Origin: Listeria ilorinensis
GTDB lineage: Bacteria > Bacillota > Bacilli > Lactobacillales > Listeriaceae
Assembly: GCF_913566895.1 (NCBI RefSeq)
Contig: NZ_CAJYCN010000004.1
Span: forward strand, 124,001-188,000
DNA length: 64,000 nucleotides
Direction of reading: 5' to 3'
Under the pieces are notes generated by a model, which searched no databases, was not told the DNA's origin, and worked only from the letters and a program-made list of their open reading frames with translations. Numbering within the stretch: the first letter of the stretch is position 1; every line of letters begins with the position of its first letter. The position numbers were made by a program, and so were the translations under genes. This document shows, one piece after another, positions 9,301 through 17,575 of the stretch.

Positions 9301-9390
9301 GTACCGGAACTGAAAGAGCGAATTCCAGCGAAGCTCGTTGTAACGGCTAGTAATCGAGGCAGCACAACGGAATTTATTCTCCCAAACTAA
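6322..9390 (+). CDS. sbcC: Exonuclease SbcCD subunit C (ATPase)
   Basis: This 1022-residue SMC-like ATPase partners SbcD. Walker A GKTGAGKST is at 35-43, two long Glu/Gln/Lys-rich coiled coils (about 180-480 and 540-860) flank a zinc hook CPVCG (C517 and C520), and the C-terminal half carries the signature LSGGES (about 925) and Walker B MFIDEGFGT with D960-E961. The hook lets two complexes dimerise and tether DNA. It starts with an ATGA overlap with sbcD, so the two subunits are co-translated. The size is normal for Firmicute SbcC, and no frameshift or missing motif is seen. Confidence 0.96.
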   Translation: MKPLQLTMRAFGAYAGTEIIDFEQLGSERMFVITGKTGAGKSTIFDAISFAIFGRANTYDREGFSMRSDFADPHEITYVSLSFELRNKTYLIERTPTQEVRKQRGDGMRTLNQKATLYEIMNGEEKLLATSVRDVTTKMEEILQLDVHQFRQILMIPQGEFRELLVSESKEKEAILQRLAHTQFYQKIEEMLLEKQKKAYQQVTHAEQEKLLILAQLFEDDIPEGLTTSEERALIENQLEEKRLAKQQSVQKMQQIEQEIEQLLKKIAAAKQLLADFAEKEQAEKRLEELLVQQSRFDKIAVQIERIHQAERLKPLYEQKLKSEQAKLEVEKAKFEMENQLAQAEEAQQKSCSQLEELEEKRPQYEKWKRNIVQFDEIAHKIKRLQTIDSELQSVQHNVQQMDDRFVGIERKKEQKEQTLSLKEILLNDTNDLERRYYHLEKQLDELARSADNYAAEIAREQALQDWKKSLAQKLQALEQISLQRKKVEANLLAFQAAEEQELAATLAANLNEGEACPVCGSTHHPQKAVYLESLPSEEQQQAEKELMQIEEKFTRLEKERQHLIWQIEQGERENGETLQYYEKNYQATISQKDDLTKEKQFLHEQLEERQKTLQEKAVLEQEVAEIKAQLLQLSPNREQYKEHLVKLLHEQSLLKEAIPEALQVPETFFATKKRISADMALFEEQEVTTKRAAEQATIAKVQAASLLKGLETQFFQAEQSANSAATVFQTALNEKGFQDTESYFAYLKKVGELSTLEGELERYKSDCLLLKEKIVSLQNKVDQQEIPELAELEQPFSEMKQYRAELATRHANISETIRQKEQLIERLDALLTRLAKYEAEYADIGFLADMARGKNEHKLTFERYVLATFLDTIVQRANFRLAKMTGGRFLLRRKKERAKGNVQSGLELEVFDEYTGQTRHVKTLSGGESFKTSLALALALAEVVQEMAGGISLETMFIDEGFGTLDPESLEMAIECLLETQESGRLVGIISHVPELKERIPAKLVVTASNRGSTTEFILPN

Positions 9391-9397
9391 ACGCGGA

Positions 9398-9426
9398 TTT
9401 ACGTCACTTGCGAAATAAGCTATAAT
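9398..9426 (+). promoter_or_regulatory. Putative promoter for the SNF2 helicase operon
   Basis: TTTACG (9398-9403), 17 bases, TATAAT (9421-9426), directly after the sbcC stop. Confidence 0.6.
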
Positions 9427-9461
9427 GAAGTTTTACAGGTAATTTGAAAGGGGCAGTCAAG

Positions 9462-12400
9462 GTGGGTACCAAAGTCGATATTGAAAACCAAATGATTCCG
9501 TACCGTATCAAGCAATCTGGAAAAGAGCTTGCTAATGAAACGGATATCCGAACTGAGCAGGAAGGGCAGAAAATAAGCTATCTATTTTCGGATCAAGCCC
9601 AAGCTGTTTACCTTGGAGAAAATGATTTTGACTGTAACTGTCCCCCACATCTTAGTGGCGAAGAGCCAGTTTGTGCACATATTTATGCGGCTTCACTTTT
9701 ACACCGAGATGCCGAACATGCGAAGAAGTCGGCTGATTTTAAAAAACGAATTTTAGAGCAGGAAGCAGAGACGCTTTTAACACTTTTTCAAACGAGCATG
9801 TCGCAGCAATATCAGCCAGAAGATTTGCGTTCCAAGGAAACCCTGCTGATTCATTATCAACTTAAAATTAAGCAGGAGAAAGAACAGCATGTTTTAGCAA
9901 TCGAATTAAAAGTCGGACCGAAACGAACCTATATCGTCAAAAATATTCGTACTTTTTTGCGGGCAGTTTCAAAAGGACAGCTCTATAATTTTACGAAAAC
10001 ATTCAGTTATGATCCGTCTGAACATACATTTGGTCCAGAAGATACAGCCATTTTAAAACTCTTGAGCCAAATCAGTGAAATGACCAAAATGTTTGAGCAG
10101 GATGTTGATTATTGGACAAGAAATTATTCAGACGATAAAATGCTGATACTTCCAGCCAGTATGGCAGTTGAATTGTGCAAAAAATTGATTGAACAGCCAC
10201 TTACACTTGCGATCTTGGATAGCAAAGGCAATCCAGCATTTACCTATCAGCATATTCAGCTGAAGGCCGGAAAACCGGATTTTTCTTATACTTTGACCCA
10301 AAATGATGCAGGCGATTACGAACTTGAACTTGATATGTTGCAGCAGGCTATTTTTCTAGAAGCCTATCAGCTCATTTTTTGTGAAGGGGTCTTATATATT
10401 GAACTGGATGAAATTTGGACCGAACTGCCCCCGCTAATTGCTTTTCATCAAGTAACAAATGCAGAATTTGTTCAATTTGGTGAGCAGAAATTAAGTGAAA
10501 TGATCTCTTATGTGTTGCCAACATTAAAGAAAAGCGGCACCGTCATGCTTGATCCATCAATTTCTGGACGGATTATTCAGGAACCACTTGAGGCAAAAAT
10601 GACAATTATGCAAACAGGAGATCGTCATGAAGTTCAGCTGCGTTATCATTACGGAAGTCAGATATTCGATCCTTTCAAAGCAGAAGAAAATGATGGAGAT
10701 GATAGTGAACAAGTCATTATTCGCGATATTGAAAAAGAGAGTTATGTGATGAATTTGATTGAGCAGGCACCGCTTCATTTTGTAAGCGGCTCGATCTATG
10801 TCTCACAAAAAGAAGAGGAACTCTACCAATTTTATTATCATATCGTGCCGCGGCTCTCCGAATATGTAGAGATTTACATGGAAGATGGCTTGGAAGAAAT
10901 GATTGAAGAACGTGTCAAGCCGGTCTTGGCTTTGAATCTCGAAGAAAGTGGTGATTTTTTAGCAGTCAATTTTGAATTCGAAGGAATCGCGCGGGATGAA
11001 ATCCAGCAAGTGCTTGAATCTTTACGGGACAAACAATCCTTTCATCGCTTGAAAAATGGGCGTTTTTTGTCACTAGAGGCACAGAGCTATCAGGAGATGG
11101 AGCAGGTATTCGATTTACTTGATATTCGAAAAAAAGATGTCCAGAGTGAACTGCAAGTGCCGCTTTATCGAGGGGTTCAGATTTATGAAGAACTTGGTAT
11201 TCAGCGTGCAGATGAAAGTCATCGCTTTAACCGTGATTTTAAACACCTGCTGGAAGATATTACAGAAATGGTGCCAGATCAGTATCCGCTTCCCAAAAAG
11301 CTGTCAGCTGAGCTGCGGGATTATCAACTCATCGGTTATCAGTGGCTGCGCTCGCTTTATAAATACCGATTGGGTGGAGTTTTAGCTGATGATATGGGGC
11401 TTGGCAAAACCATCCAGACAATTGCTTTTTTGACAGGGATTTTAGAAGAGCGGTCCGATCTTGATCCGATTCTTATCGTCACGCCAGCTTCTCTGCTGTA
11501 TAATTGGCAGAGTGAGTGGCAGCGTTTTGCTCCTGAGATTCCAGTGGAGGTTATTTATGGAGATAAGCAACAGCGGCTAAAAATGATTGATGGGATGAAG
11601 ACGGGCTGTGTATATTTGATTTCCTATCCCAGTGTGCGTCAAGATGAGATTGCACTGAGTAAGAAAAGGTTCGCCTGTCTGATTTTAGATGAGTCACAAA
11701 CGATTAAAAATTATCAGACGAAAGCATCGCTCGCTGTGCGTTCGATCAAGGCTAGTGCCCGCTTTGCACTGAGCGGGACACCGCTTGAAAATCGAATTGA
11801 TGAGCTGTGGACGATCTTTCAAACGTTGATGCCAGGCTTTTTTCCAGCACTGCAAAAGTTCAAGCAAATGTCGCCTCAAAGCATTGCCAAGCTGATCCGA
11901 CCATTTTTGATGCGCCGCTTGAAGCAGGATGTAGTGAAGGAATTGCCGGAAAAAATCGAGACAAATCTTTTGTCTGAGTTGACCGACGAACAGAAGACGC
12001 TTTATCTGGCTTATTTGGAAAAAATTCAGCAGGATTTACTGGATCCACATTTAGCAGATGGAGAAGAGCGGATGAAACTGCTTGCCGGTCTCACTCGTTT
12101 ACGGCAGATCTGCTGCGATCCGCGACTTTTTTTACCGGAATATCAAGGTCGTTCTGGCAAATTCGAGCAGTTATTTGATACAATAAAAACAGCAGAAGAA
12201 AACAAGAATCGATTGCTGATTTTTTCTCAGTTTACCGGTATGCTTCGCTTGATTCGTGATCAGTTAGAAAAAGAGGGCCATGCCTTTTATTATATGGATG
12301 GAAAAACGCCAGTAAAAGAGCGACTCAACATGGTTACAGCATTTAATGAAGGACAAAAAAGCATTTTTCTGATCTCGCTGAAAGCTGGCGGGACCGGGCT

Positions 12401-12686
12401 GAATCTAATTGGGGCAGATACCGTAATCTTATACGATCTCTGGTGGAATCCGGCCGTGGAAGAGCAAGCTGCCTCTCGTGCCCATCGAATCGGTCAAAAA
12501 AAGGTTGTTCAAGTGATTCGAATGATCACAAAAGGTACGATTGAAGAAAAAATCTATGCCTTGCAACAGAAAAAACAAGCGTTAGTCGACGAAGTCATTC
12601 AACCAGGTGAAAAACTACTGACCAAGTTAACACTTGACGAAATGAAAGAAATTTTGATGTTGGAAAATGAAAGGAAGCGATCATAA
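9462..12686 (+). CDS. SNF2-family DEAD/DEAH-box helicase with SWIM zinc finger
   Basis: This 1074-residue Swi2/Snf2 ATPase begins with a SWIM finger (CxC-x10-CxH; C58, C60, C71, H73), followed by a long poorly conserved region and a C-terminal SNF2 motor. Walker A GLGKT is at about 646-650, motif II DESQ at about 743-746, motif III SGTPLENR near 770, and the helicase C domain with motif VI SRAHRIGQ near 1005. Such proteins translocate on or remodel double-stranded DNA complexes; the target is unknown. The GTG at 9462 is chosen because AAAGGGG ends 8 bases before it; a TTG six codons earlier lies before that site. It is joined to the next gene by a TAATG overlap. Confidence 0.92.
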   Translation: MGTKVDIENQMIPYRIKQSGKELANETDIRTEQEGQKISYLFSDQAQAVYLGENDFDCNCPPHLSGEEPVCAHIYAASLLHRDAEHAKKSADFKKRILEQEAETLLTLFQTSMSQQYQPEDLRSKETLLIHYQLKIKQEKEQHVLAIELKVGPKRTYIVKNIRTFLRAVSKGQLYNFTKTFSYDPSEHTFGPEDTAILKLLSQISEMTKMFEQDVDYWTRNYSDDKMLILPASMAVELCKKLIEQPLTLAILDSKGNPAFTYQHIQLKAGKPDFSYTLTQNDAGDYELELDMLQQAIFLEAYQLIFCEGVLYIELDEIWTELPPLIAFHQVTNAEFVQFGEQKLSEMISYVLPTLKKSGTVMLDPSISGRIIQEPLEAKMTIMQTGDRHEVQLRYHYGSQIFDPFKAEENDGDDSEQVIIRDIEKESYVMNLIEQAPLHFVSGSIYVSQKEEELYQFYYHIVPRLSEYVEIYMEDGLEEMIEERVKPVLALNLEESGDFLAVNFEFEGIARDEIQQVLESLRDKQSFHRLKNGRFLSLEAQSYQEMEQVFDLLDIRKKDVQSELQVPLYRGVQIYEELGIQRADESHRFNRDFKHLLEDITEMVPDQYPLPKKLSAELRDYQLIGYQWLRSLYKYRLGGVLADDMGLGKTIQTIAFLTGILEERSDLDPILIVTPASLLYNWQSEWQRFAPEIPVEVIYGDKQQRLKMIDGMKTGCVYLISYPSVRQDEIALSKKRFACLILDESQTIKNYQTKASLAVRSIKASARFALSGTPLENRIDELWTIFQTLMPGFFPALQKFKQMSPQSIAKLIRPFLMRRLKQDVVKELPEKIETNLLSELTDEQKTLYLAYLEKIQQDLLDPHLADGEERMKLLAGLTRLRQICCDPRLFLPEYQGRSGKFEQLFDTIKTAEENKNRLLIFSQFTGMLRLIRDQLEKEGHAFYYMDGKTPVKERLNMVTAFNEGQKSIFLISLKAGGTGLNLIGADTVILYDLWWNPAVEEQAASRAHRIGQKKVVQVIRMITKGTIEEKIYALQQKKQALVDEVIQPGEKLLTKLTLDEMKEILMLENERKRS

Positions 12687-13099
12687 TGACAAAATGGGAA
12701 GTATTTGCAGCGGCAACAGAAGAAGAGGCCGTTAAAAAAATCAAAGAATTAGAGCTTTCAGGTTATCAAAAAGAAGATATTTCGATTCTGGCAAAGCGTC
12801 CAAAAGAAATTGAAGAGCTGGCTGAGGAAGAACAAGTGGAAGTGGAGCGTCCGGTCAATGAAGAAGCTTTCGGCATTATTTCCGGTATTTTGCAGTCGCT
12901 GAGCGGCGGACTTGTTTTACCGCAGGTCTATACACCGAACGGCGCTTTCTATGCTGCTGGACCGTTCGCAAAATGGTTTTCACGCACAGATGATAAAAGT
13001 GTGCGCCGACTTTTAGATGATTTTGATTTGACAAAAGAAGAGATTGAGCAGCTGATTGAACACCTGGATCAAGGAGAGATCTTAGTTTTAGCACGCTAA
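12686..13099 (+). CDS. Small general-stress-type protein (YflT-like domain)
   Basis: This 137-residue acidic soluble protein has an N-terminal alpha/beta segment (VFAAATEEEAVKKI, GYQKEDISIL) like the YflT/general stress 17M domain, then a glycine-rich middle and a C-terminal helical segment with Asp/Glu. The start codon shares a base with the helicase stop (TAATG), indicating coupling. Its biochemical role is unknown. The family assignment rests on pattern only and could be wrong; that it is a real gene is clear from codon structure and operon position. Confidence 0.75.
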   Translation: MTKWEVFAAATEEEAVKKIKELELSGYQKEDISILAKRPKEIEELAEEEQVEVERPVNEEAFGIISGILQSLSGGLVLPQVYTPNGAFYAAGPFAKWFSRTDDKSVRRLLDDFDLTKEEIEQLIEHLDQGEILVLAR

Positions 13100-13110
13100 G
13101 CAACTCTTTT

Positions 13111-13725
13111 ATGAAAAAAGTCAAGCTGAAAAAACGAAGTGCTGTCTTGATTGTTGCAAGTCTTATAAGCCTGGTTGTAGCGGTGATTGCCCTTATTCTC
13201 ATCATGCAGACGACGACCGAAAAAGAGACTCAAAAATACGAAACGAGTATCCCAGCAGATTACATCCCGATCTATCAGAAAGCCGCTGAGCAGTATCAAA
13301 TCAGCTGGTTTCTTCTGGCAGCTGTCCATCGTGTGGAAACAAAATTCTCGACAGCTGAACCCATGATCTCGAAAGCAGGAGCAATCGGCCCTATGCAGTT
13401 TATGCCCTGCAGTTTTGTTGGTTGGCAAGAGAAAAGTTGCCCGCTTACAAATGGAATAGGAGATATTGCGGAAAAAGATTTGACTGACCCCGCCTATATT
13501 AAAAAACATGGTGGCTATGGTGTGGATGCAAATGGTGATGGTAAGGCTGACCCATGGGATTTAGAAGATGCCGTTTTTAGTACAGCCAATTTCCTTGCTG
13601 ATAATGGAGCTAAAGATGGTCAAGAAGAAAAGGCGATTTTTGCCTATAACCACAGTAAGAAATATGTTCAGGATATCATCGCCTATAAAAATAAATTTCA
13701 AAAAGAATGGCAAAAAGCACATTGA
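13111..13725 (+). CDS. Membrane-anchored lytic transglycosylase (lysozyme-like)
   Basis: This 204-residue protein has a basic N-terminus (MKKVKLKKR), one membrane helix (about 11-33) and an extracellular lysozyme-like domain. The likely catalytic glutamate is E76 in HRVETKFS, followed by GAIGPMQFMP (89-98) and a C-terminal AYNHSKKYV motif, as in CwlT-type and slt-like single-domain transglycosylases. It probably cleaves peptidoglycan glycan strands at the cell surface. There is no clear Shine-Dalgarno sequence before the ATG (AAGCAACTCTTTT); with only 11 bases after the previous stop, translation may depend on coupling. A terminator overlaps its end. Confidence 0.86.
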   Translation: MKKVKLKKRSAVLIVASLISLVVAVIALILIMQTTTEKETQKYETSIPADYIPIYQKAAEQYQISWFLLAAVHRVETKFSTAEPMISKAGAIGPMQFMPCSFVGWQEKSCPLTNGIGDIAEKDLTDPAYIKKHGGYGVDANGDGKADPWDLEDAVFSTANFLADNGAKDGQEEKAIFAYNHSKKYVQDIIAYKNKFQKEWQKAH

Positions 13726-13740
13726 GCCATTCTTTTTTTT
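13702..13740 (+). terminator. Terminator overlapping the transglycosylase 3' end
   Basis: AAAGAATGGC (13702-13711) pairs with GCCATTCTTT (13726-13735), followed by a T-run. The left arm lies inside the coding sequence. Confidence 0.8.
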
Positions 13741-13748
13741 ATAGATCA

Positions 13749-13763
13749 ATAACAAAAACTTAT
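13749..13763 (+). promoter_or_regulatory. CcpC-type operator upstream of citB
   Basis: A perfect ATAA-N7-TTAT dyad (13749-13752 and 13760-13763), centred about 66 bases before the predicted start of transcription. A TTAT half site is at 13792-13795, near -28. This matches the known CcpC binding arrangement at Bacillus citB. That CcpC acts here is inferred; no ccpC gene is in the window. Confidence 0.65.
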
Positions 13764-13786
13764 TGAAATGAGGAAGTTTATCTTTG

Positions 13787-13815
13787 TTTACTTATCAACT
13801 GAATTTCAGTACAAT
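13787..13815 (+). promoter_or_regulatory. citB promoter
   Basis: TTTACT (13787-13792), 17 bases, TACAAT (13810-13815). The predicted start near 13822 leaves a leader of about 38 bases with GGAGG before the ATG. Confidence 0.65.
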
Positions 13816-13859
13816 AGATAAGTAGGAAAAGCGTTTCAAGCAAAGGAGGAAACGAAGAC

Positions 13860-16565
13860 ATGACCAATTGGAAAGAACAAGCGAAAGCGTCTTTTCAGCT
13901 GAATGAACAGACGTACCATTATTACAAACTAAATACGTTAGAAGCAAATCAAGTAACAAAGATCCAAAAATTACCGTATTCCATCCGGGTTTTACTAGAA
14001 TCTGTACTGAGACAACGAGATGGCCGCGTGATTACAGATGCGCATATTGAAGGCCTCGCAAAATGGTCTCCTGAGGGAACGATTGGAGAAGTTCCATTTA
14101 AACCAGCTCGTGTTATTTTACAGGATTTTACAGGTGTACCTGCTGTCGTTGATTTAGCTTCACTTAGAAAAGCTATGGTAGATTTGGGCGGGGATCCAAA
14201 AAAAATCAATCCGGAAATCCCCGTGGACCTTGTTGTCGATCATTCTGTTCAAGTAGATAGCTATGCAAATCCTGAAGCTTTAAAGATCAATATGGAGCTC
14301 GAATTTGAGCGGAATATGGAACGCTATGAGTTTTTAAACTGGGCGCAGAAAGCCTTTGATAATTATCGTGCTGTACCGCCAGCTACCGGAATTGTCCACC
14401 AGGTCAACTTGGAATATCTGGCTAGTGTTGTGATTGCAAAAGAAAACGAAGACGGGGAATGGACTGCATATCCGGACAGCCTTGTCGGTACTGACAGCCA
14501 TACAACAATGATTGGTGGAATTGGCGTGCTTGGCTGGGGTGTTGGCGGTATTGAAGCAGAAGCTGGCATGCTCGGTCAGCCATCATATTTCCCGATTCCA
14601 GAAGTAATCGGTGTCAAGCTTACCGGCGCTCTTCCAAATGGGGCAACAGCTACAGATTTTGCGCTAAAGGTAACGCAAGTACTTCGTGAGAAAAAAGTAG
14701 TCGGTAAATTTGTCGAATTCTACGGTCCGGGAGTTTCGACTTTACCGCTTGCTGATCGCGCGACGGTTTCCAATATGGCGCCTGAATATGGTGCGACATG
14801 TGGTTTCTTCCCTGTGGATGCGGAATCACTGGCTTATTTGCGTCTAACAGGCCGCAGTGAGGAGCAGATTGCACTTGTCCAGAAATATCTGGAAGAAAAT
14901 GACCTCTTTTTCACAGCAGATAAACCAGAACCAACTTATACAGATACTGTAGAAATTCGGCTGGATGAAATTGAGCCCAATCTTTCTGGACCAAAACGAC
15001 CACAGGATCTAATTCCACTTTCAAAGATGAAAGAAACTTTCCGAGAATCGATCACAGCTCCAGCTGGTAACCAAGGGTTTGGGCTGAAAGAAAAAGATTT
15101 GGAAAAAGAAGCTAAAATTGTATTTGGTAATGGTGATGAATCTATCATGAAGACTGGTTCTATTGCGATTGCAGCTATTACAAGCTGCACGAATACATCA
15201 AATCCTTATGTAATGCTTGCAGCTGGCTTGGTTGCTAAAAAAGCAGTTGAAGCAGGTCTTGAAGTGCCGAAATTTGTCAAAACGTCTCTTGCGCCGGGAT
15301 CCAAAGTTGTGACTGGCTATCTGGAAAAAGCCGGTTTGCTTCCTTATCTACAAAAACTAGGTTTTGATTTAGTCGGTTACGGTTGCACGACTTGTATTGG
15401 GAATTCCGGACCATTAAAAGATGAGATTGAGCAAGCTATTCAGGAAAATGATCTCCTTGTATCAGCAGTCTTGAGCGGAAATCGGAATTTTGAGGGGCGG
15501 ATTCATGCGCTCGTTAAAGCGAATTTTCTTGCCTCACCGCCACTTGTTGTAGCTTATGCGCTTGCTGGTACAACCAATCTGGACTTGACAAAAGAAGCGA
15601 TCGGACGCGGATATCATGGTAAAGAAGTCTATTTAGACGATATTTGGCCAAGTGCAGAAGAAGTAAAAGCACTTGTTGAAGAAACGGTCACGCCTGAACT
15701 ATTTCGTGAACAATATGCGCGCGTTTTCGATGAGAATGAGGCTTGGAATGCAATCAAGACAACAGATGAGCCACTTTATAAATGGAATGAAACTTCTACT
15801 TATATTGCGAACCCGCCGTTTTTTGAGCATCTTTCTAAAGAGGCTGGGCATGTTGAACCGCTTGATTCACTGCGAGTGATTGGTAAATTCGGTGACTCGG
15901 TGACAACTGACCATATCTCTCCCGCCGGTGCGATTGGTAAGGACACACCAGCAGGTAAATTTTTACAAGCGGAAGGTGTAGCAATTCGTGACTTCAATTC
16001 CTACGGTTCGAGACGTGGCCATCATGATGTAATGATGCGCGGGACCTTTGCGAATATTCGGATTAAAAATCAGATTGCCCCTGGTACTGAAGGAGGCTAT
16101 ACAACCTATTGGCCAACAGGGGAAGTGATGTCCATCTATGACGCATCTCATAAATATCTAGCTGACGGAACGGGACTCATTGTGTTTGCTGGTGATGATT
16201 ATGGCATGGGTTCATCCCGCGACTGGGCGGCAAAAGGAACAAACCTTCTCGGCATAAAAACAGTCATTGCTAAAAGTTATGAGCGGATTCATCGCTCCAA
16301 TTTAGTGATGATGGGTGTTCTTCCACTTCAATTTCAGTCAGGAGAGAGTGCAGATACGCTTGGTTTAACTGGGAAAGAAGTTATTTCTGTAGCAGTAGAT
16401 GAAAATGTCCGCCCACATGATTTGGTAAATGTGACGGCTGTGTCTGAGGATGGGCAAGCCAAAACCTTCCAAGTAGTCGTTCGATTTGATTCTGAGGTTG
16501 AAATTGATTACTACCGGAATGGTGGAATTCTTCCAATGGTGCTGAGACAAAAACTGGAAGCTTAG
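13860..16565 (+). CDS. citB: Aconitate hydratase
   Basis: This 901-residue monomeric aconitase of the AcnA/IRP type interconverts citrate and isocitrate in the TCA cycle. The 4Fe-4S ligands are visible as C443 in SCTNTSNP and C509 and C512 in [10 protein letters not shown]. Swivel-domain motifs DHISPAG and [11 protein letters not shown] follow near 685-725, and SSRDWAAKG near 785. Its length is typical. AAAGGAGGAAACG precedes the ATG. It is flanked by its own CcpC-type promoter region and a terminator, so it is monocistronic. In Bacillus the homologue is repressed by CcpC when citrate is low. Confidence 0.97.
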   Translation: MTNWKEQAKASFQLNEQTYHYYKLNTLEANQVTKIQKLPYSIRVLLESVLRQRDGRVITDAHIEGLAKWSPEGTIGEVPFKPARVILQDFTGVPAVVDLASLRKAMVDLGGDPKKINPEIPVDLVVDHSVQVDSYANPEALKINMELEFERNMERYEFLNWAQKAFDNYRAVPPATGIVHQVNLEYLASVVIAKENEDGEWTAYPDSLVGTDSHTTMIGGIGVLGWGVGGIEAEAGMLGQPSYFPIPEVIGVKLTGALPNGATATDFALKVTQVLREKKVVGKFVEFYGPGVSTLPLADRATVSNMAPEYGATCGFFPVDAESLAYLRLTGRSEEQIALVQKYLEENDLFFTADKPEPTYTDTVEIRLDEIEPNLSGPKRPQDLIPLSKMKETFRESITAPAGNQGFGLKEKDLEKEAKIVFGNGDESIMKTGSIAIAAITSCTNTSNPYVMLAAGLVAKKAVEAGLEVPKFVKTSLAPGSKVVTGYLEKAGLLPYLQKLGFDLVGYGCTTCIGNSGPLKDEIEQAIQENDLLVSAVLSGNRNFEGRIHALVKANFLASPPLVVAYALAGTTNLDLTKEAIGRGYHGKEVYLDDIWPSAEEVKALVEETVTPELFREQYARVFDENEAWNAIKTTDEPLYKWNETSTYIANPPFFEHLSKEAGHVEPLDSLRVIGKFGDSVTTDHISPAGAIGKDTPAGKFLQAEGVAIRDFNSYGSRRGHHDVMMRGTFANIRIKNQIAPGTEGGYTTYWPTGEVMSIYDASHKYLADGTGLIVFAGDDYGMGSSRDWAAKGTNLLGIKTVIAKSYERIHRSNLVMMGVLPLQFQSGESADTLGLTGKEVISVAVDENVRPHDLVNVTAVSEDGQAKTFQVVVRFDSEVEIDYYRNGGILPMVLRQKLEA

Positions 16566-16609
16566 AATGATGGATAAAGAAGTTTTAAAATATTAAAGAA
16601 AAATAAGAG

Positions 16610-16670
16610 AACCTAAAATGAAGCAATCAAGCCCTTTTTTTAAAAGGTGGTTGCTTCATTTTAGGTTTTT
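16610..16670 (+). terminator. Terminator after citB
   Basis: AACCTAAAATGAAGCAA (16610-16626) is repeated inverted at 16651-16667 and followed by T residues. A second small stem lies in the loop. Confidence 0.85.
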
Positions 16671-16704
16671 CTCAACACTTATCTTAGATTCATTTTTATA
16701 AGGA

Positions 16705-16733
16705 TTGCGAAAAGCGAACGAATGTTCTATAAT
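16705..16733 (+). promoter_or_regulatory. Putative promoter with long leader before tag
   Basis: TTGCGA (16705-16710), 17 bases, TATAAT (16728-16733), giving a leader of about 170 bases before the ATG at 16912. The leader has a 9-codon ORF at 16754-16783 and no RNA family that I recognise. Confidence 0.55.
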
Positions 16734-16911
16734 GGAGAGTGAGGATCGTAAATATGGTGCTATTAGATGGATATCGCATTTGAATTTTCAGGAGAGATAG
16801 GATGAATCTTACATATAAGTGAAGAGAGCGTATAGGGATCATTGTGAATGTAAGTGTGAAATTTTGCGAAGAATGAGCTGTACAATAATGATAAAATGAG
16901 GTGTATAGAGA

Positions 16912-17475
16912 ATGGAAAATCGATGTAGTTGGGCGGAAAAGGACGAAGTGATGAAAGAATATCACGACCGAGAATGGTGTGTTCCCAATCATGATGATCG
17001 TTATATTTTTGAAATGTTGAATTTGGAAGGCGCTCAAGCAGGGCTGTCATGGAGAACGATTTTATCAAAGCGGGCAGGTTATCAAGAAGCTTTTTATGGG
17101 TTTGAGATTGCACGTTGTGCTGTTTTATCCGAAGCCGAACTAGCTGCTATTCGTGAAAAGGGGGAAGTGATCCGCAATCGTCTCAAAATTCAAGCAGTGA
17201 AAAAAAATGCAATAGCTGCTCAAAAAGTAATTGCCGAATTTGGTTCGCTTGATGCTTATTTTTGGCATTTTACAAAAGGGGTGCGGATTGTGAACCAATG
17301 GACGACAAGTGCTGAAATGCCAGCACAAAGCACACTTTCAGAAACCATCAGTCAAGATTTAAAAAGACGAGGGTTCTCTTTTGTCGGTCCAGTGATTATT
17401 TATTCTTTTTTACAGGCAATTGGCATGATTGATGATCATGAAGTTAGCTGTCCTTGCCATTCGAACGCTCTATAA
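16912..17475 (+). CDS. tag: DNA-3-methyladenine glycosylase I
   Basis: This 187-residue base-excision repair enzyme removes 3-methyladenine from alkylated DNA. The zinc-binding set of the Tag family is intact: C5 and H18 at the N-terminus and H176 and C180 at the C-terminus, the same spacing as E. coli Tag (C4, H17, H175, C179). The family phrases CSWAEKDE, YHDREW, LNLEGAQAGLSW (36-47) and RRGFSFVGP (152-160) are present. GAGGTG lies 8 bases before the ATG. It is monocistronic, ending in a long hairpin shared with the convergent ABC permease gene. Confidence 0.96.
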   Translation: MENRCSWAEKDEVMKEYHDREWCVPNHDDRYIFEMLNLEGAQAGLSWRTILSKRAGYQEAFYGFEIARCAVLSEAELAAIREKGEVIRNRLKIQAVKKNAIAAQKVIAEFGSLDAYFWHFTKGVRIVNQWTTSAEMPAQSTLSETISQDLKRRGFSFVGPVIIYSFLQAIGMIDDHEVSCPCHSNAL

Positions 17476-17479
17476 AAAG

Positions 17480-17566
17480 AACCAGAAATCAGCTGACTGG
17501 ATAAGGTCAAACAGATTCGAACTGTTTGATAGTATCCGATCATGGAAACTGATTTCTGGTTTTTTA
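17480..17566. terminator. Long nested bidirectional terminator
   Basis: Outer arms AACCAGAAATCAG (17480-17492) and its inverse (17549-17561) enclose GGATA/TATCC (17499-17503 and 17533-17537) and TCAAACAG/CTGTTTGA (17507-17514 and 17522-17529). A T-run follows on the plus side and an A-run precedes, so it can end both tag and the minus-strand operon. Confidence 0.8.
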
Positions 17567-17575
17567 TCACTTGGT

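Noticed and set aside
13826-13842. cre site in the citB leader (around AAAAGCGTTTCAAG)
   Set aside because: Only about 11 of 16 consensus positions fit in the best alignment and the right half is wrong, so CcpC is the better-supported control.
16696-17113. Two overlapping minus-strand frames over the start of tag
   Set aside because: They shadow tag and its leader, have no good start sites and no recognisable protein features.
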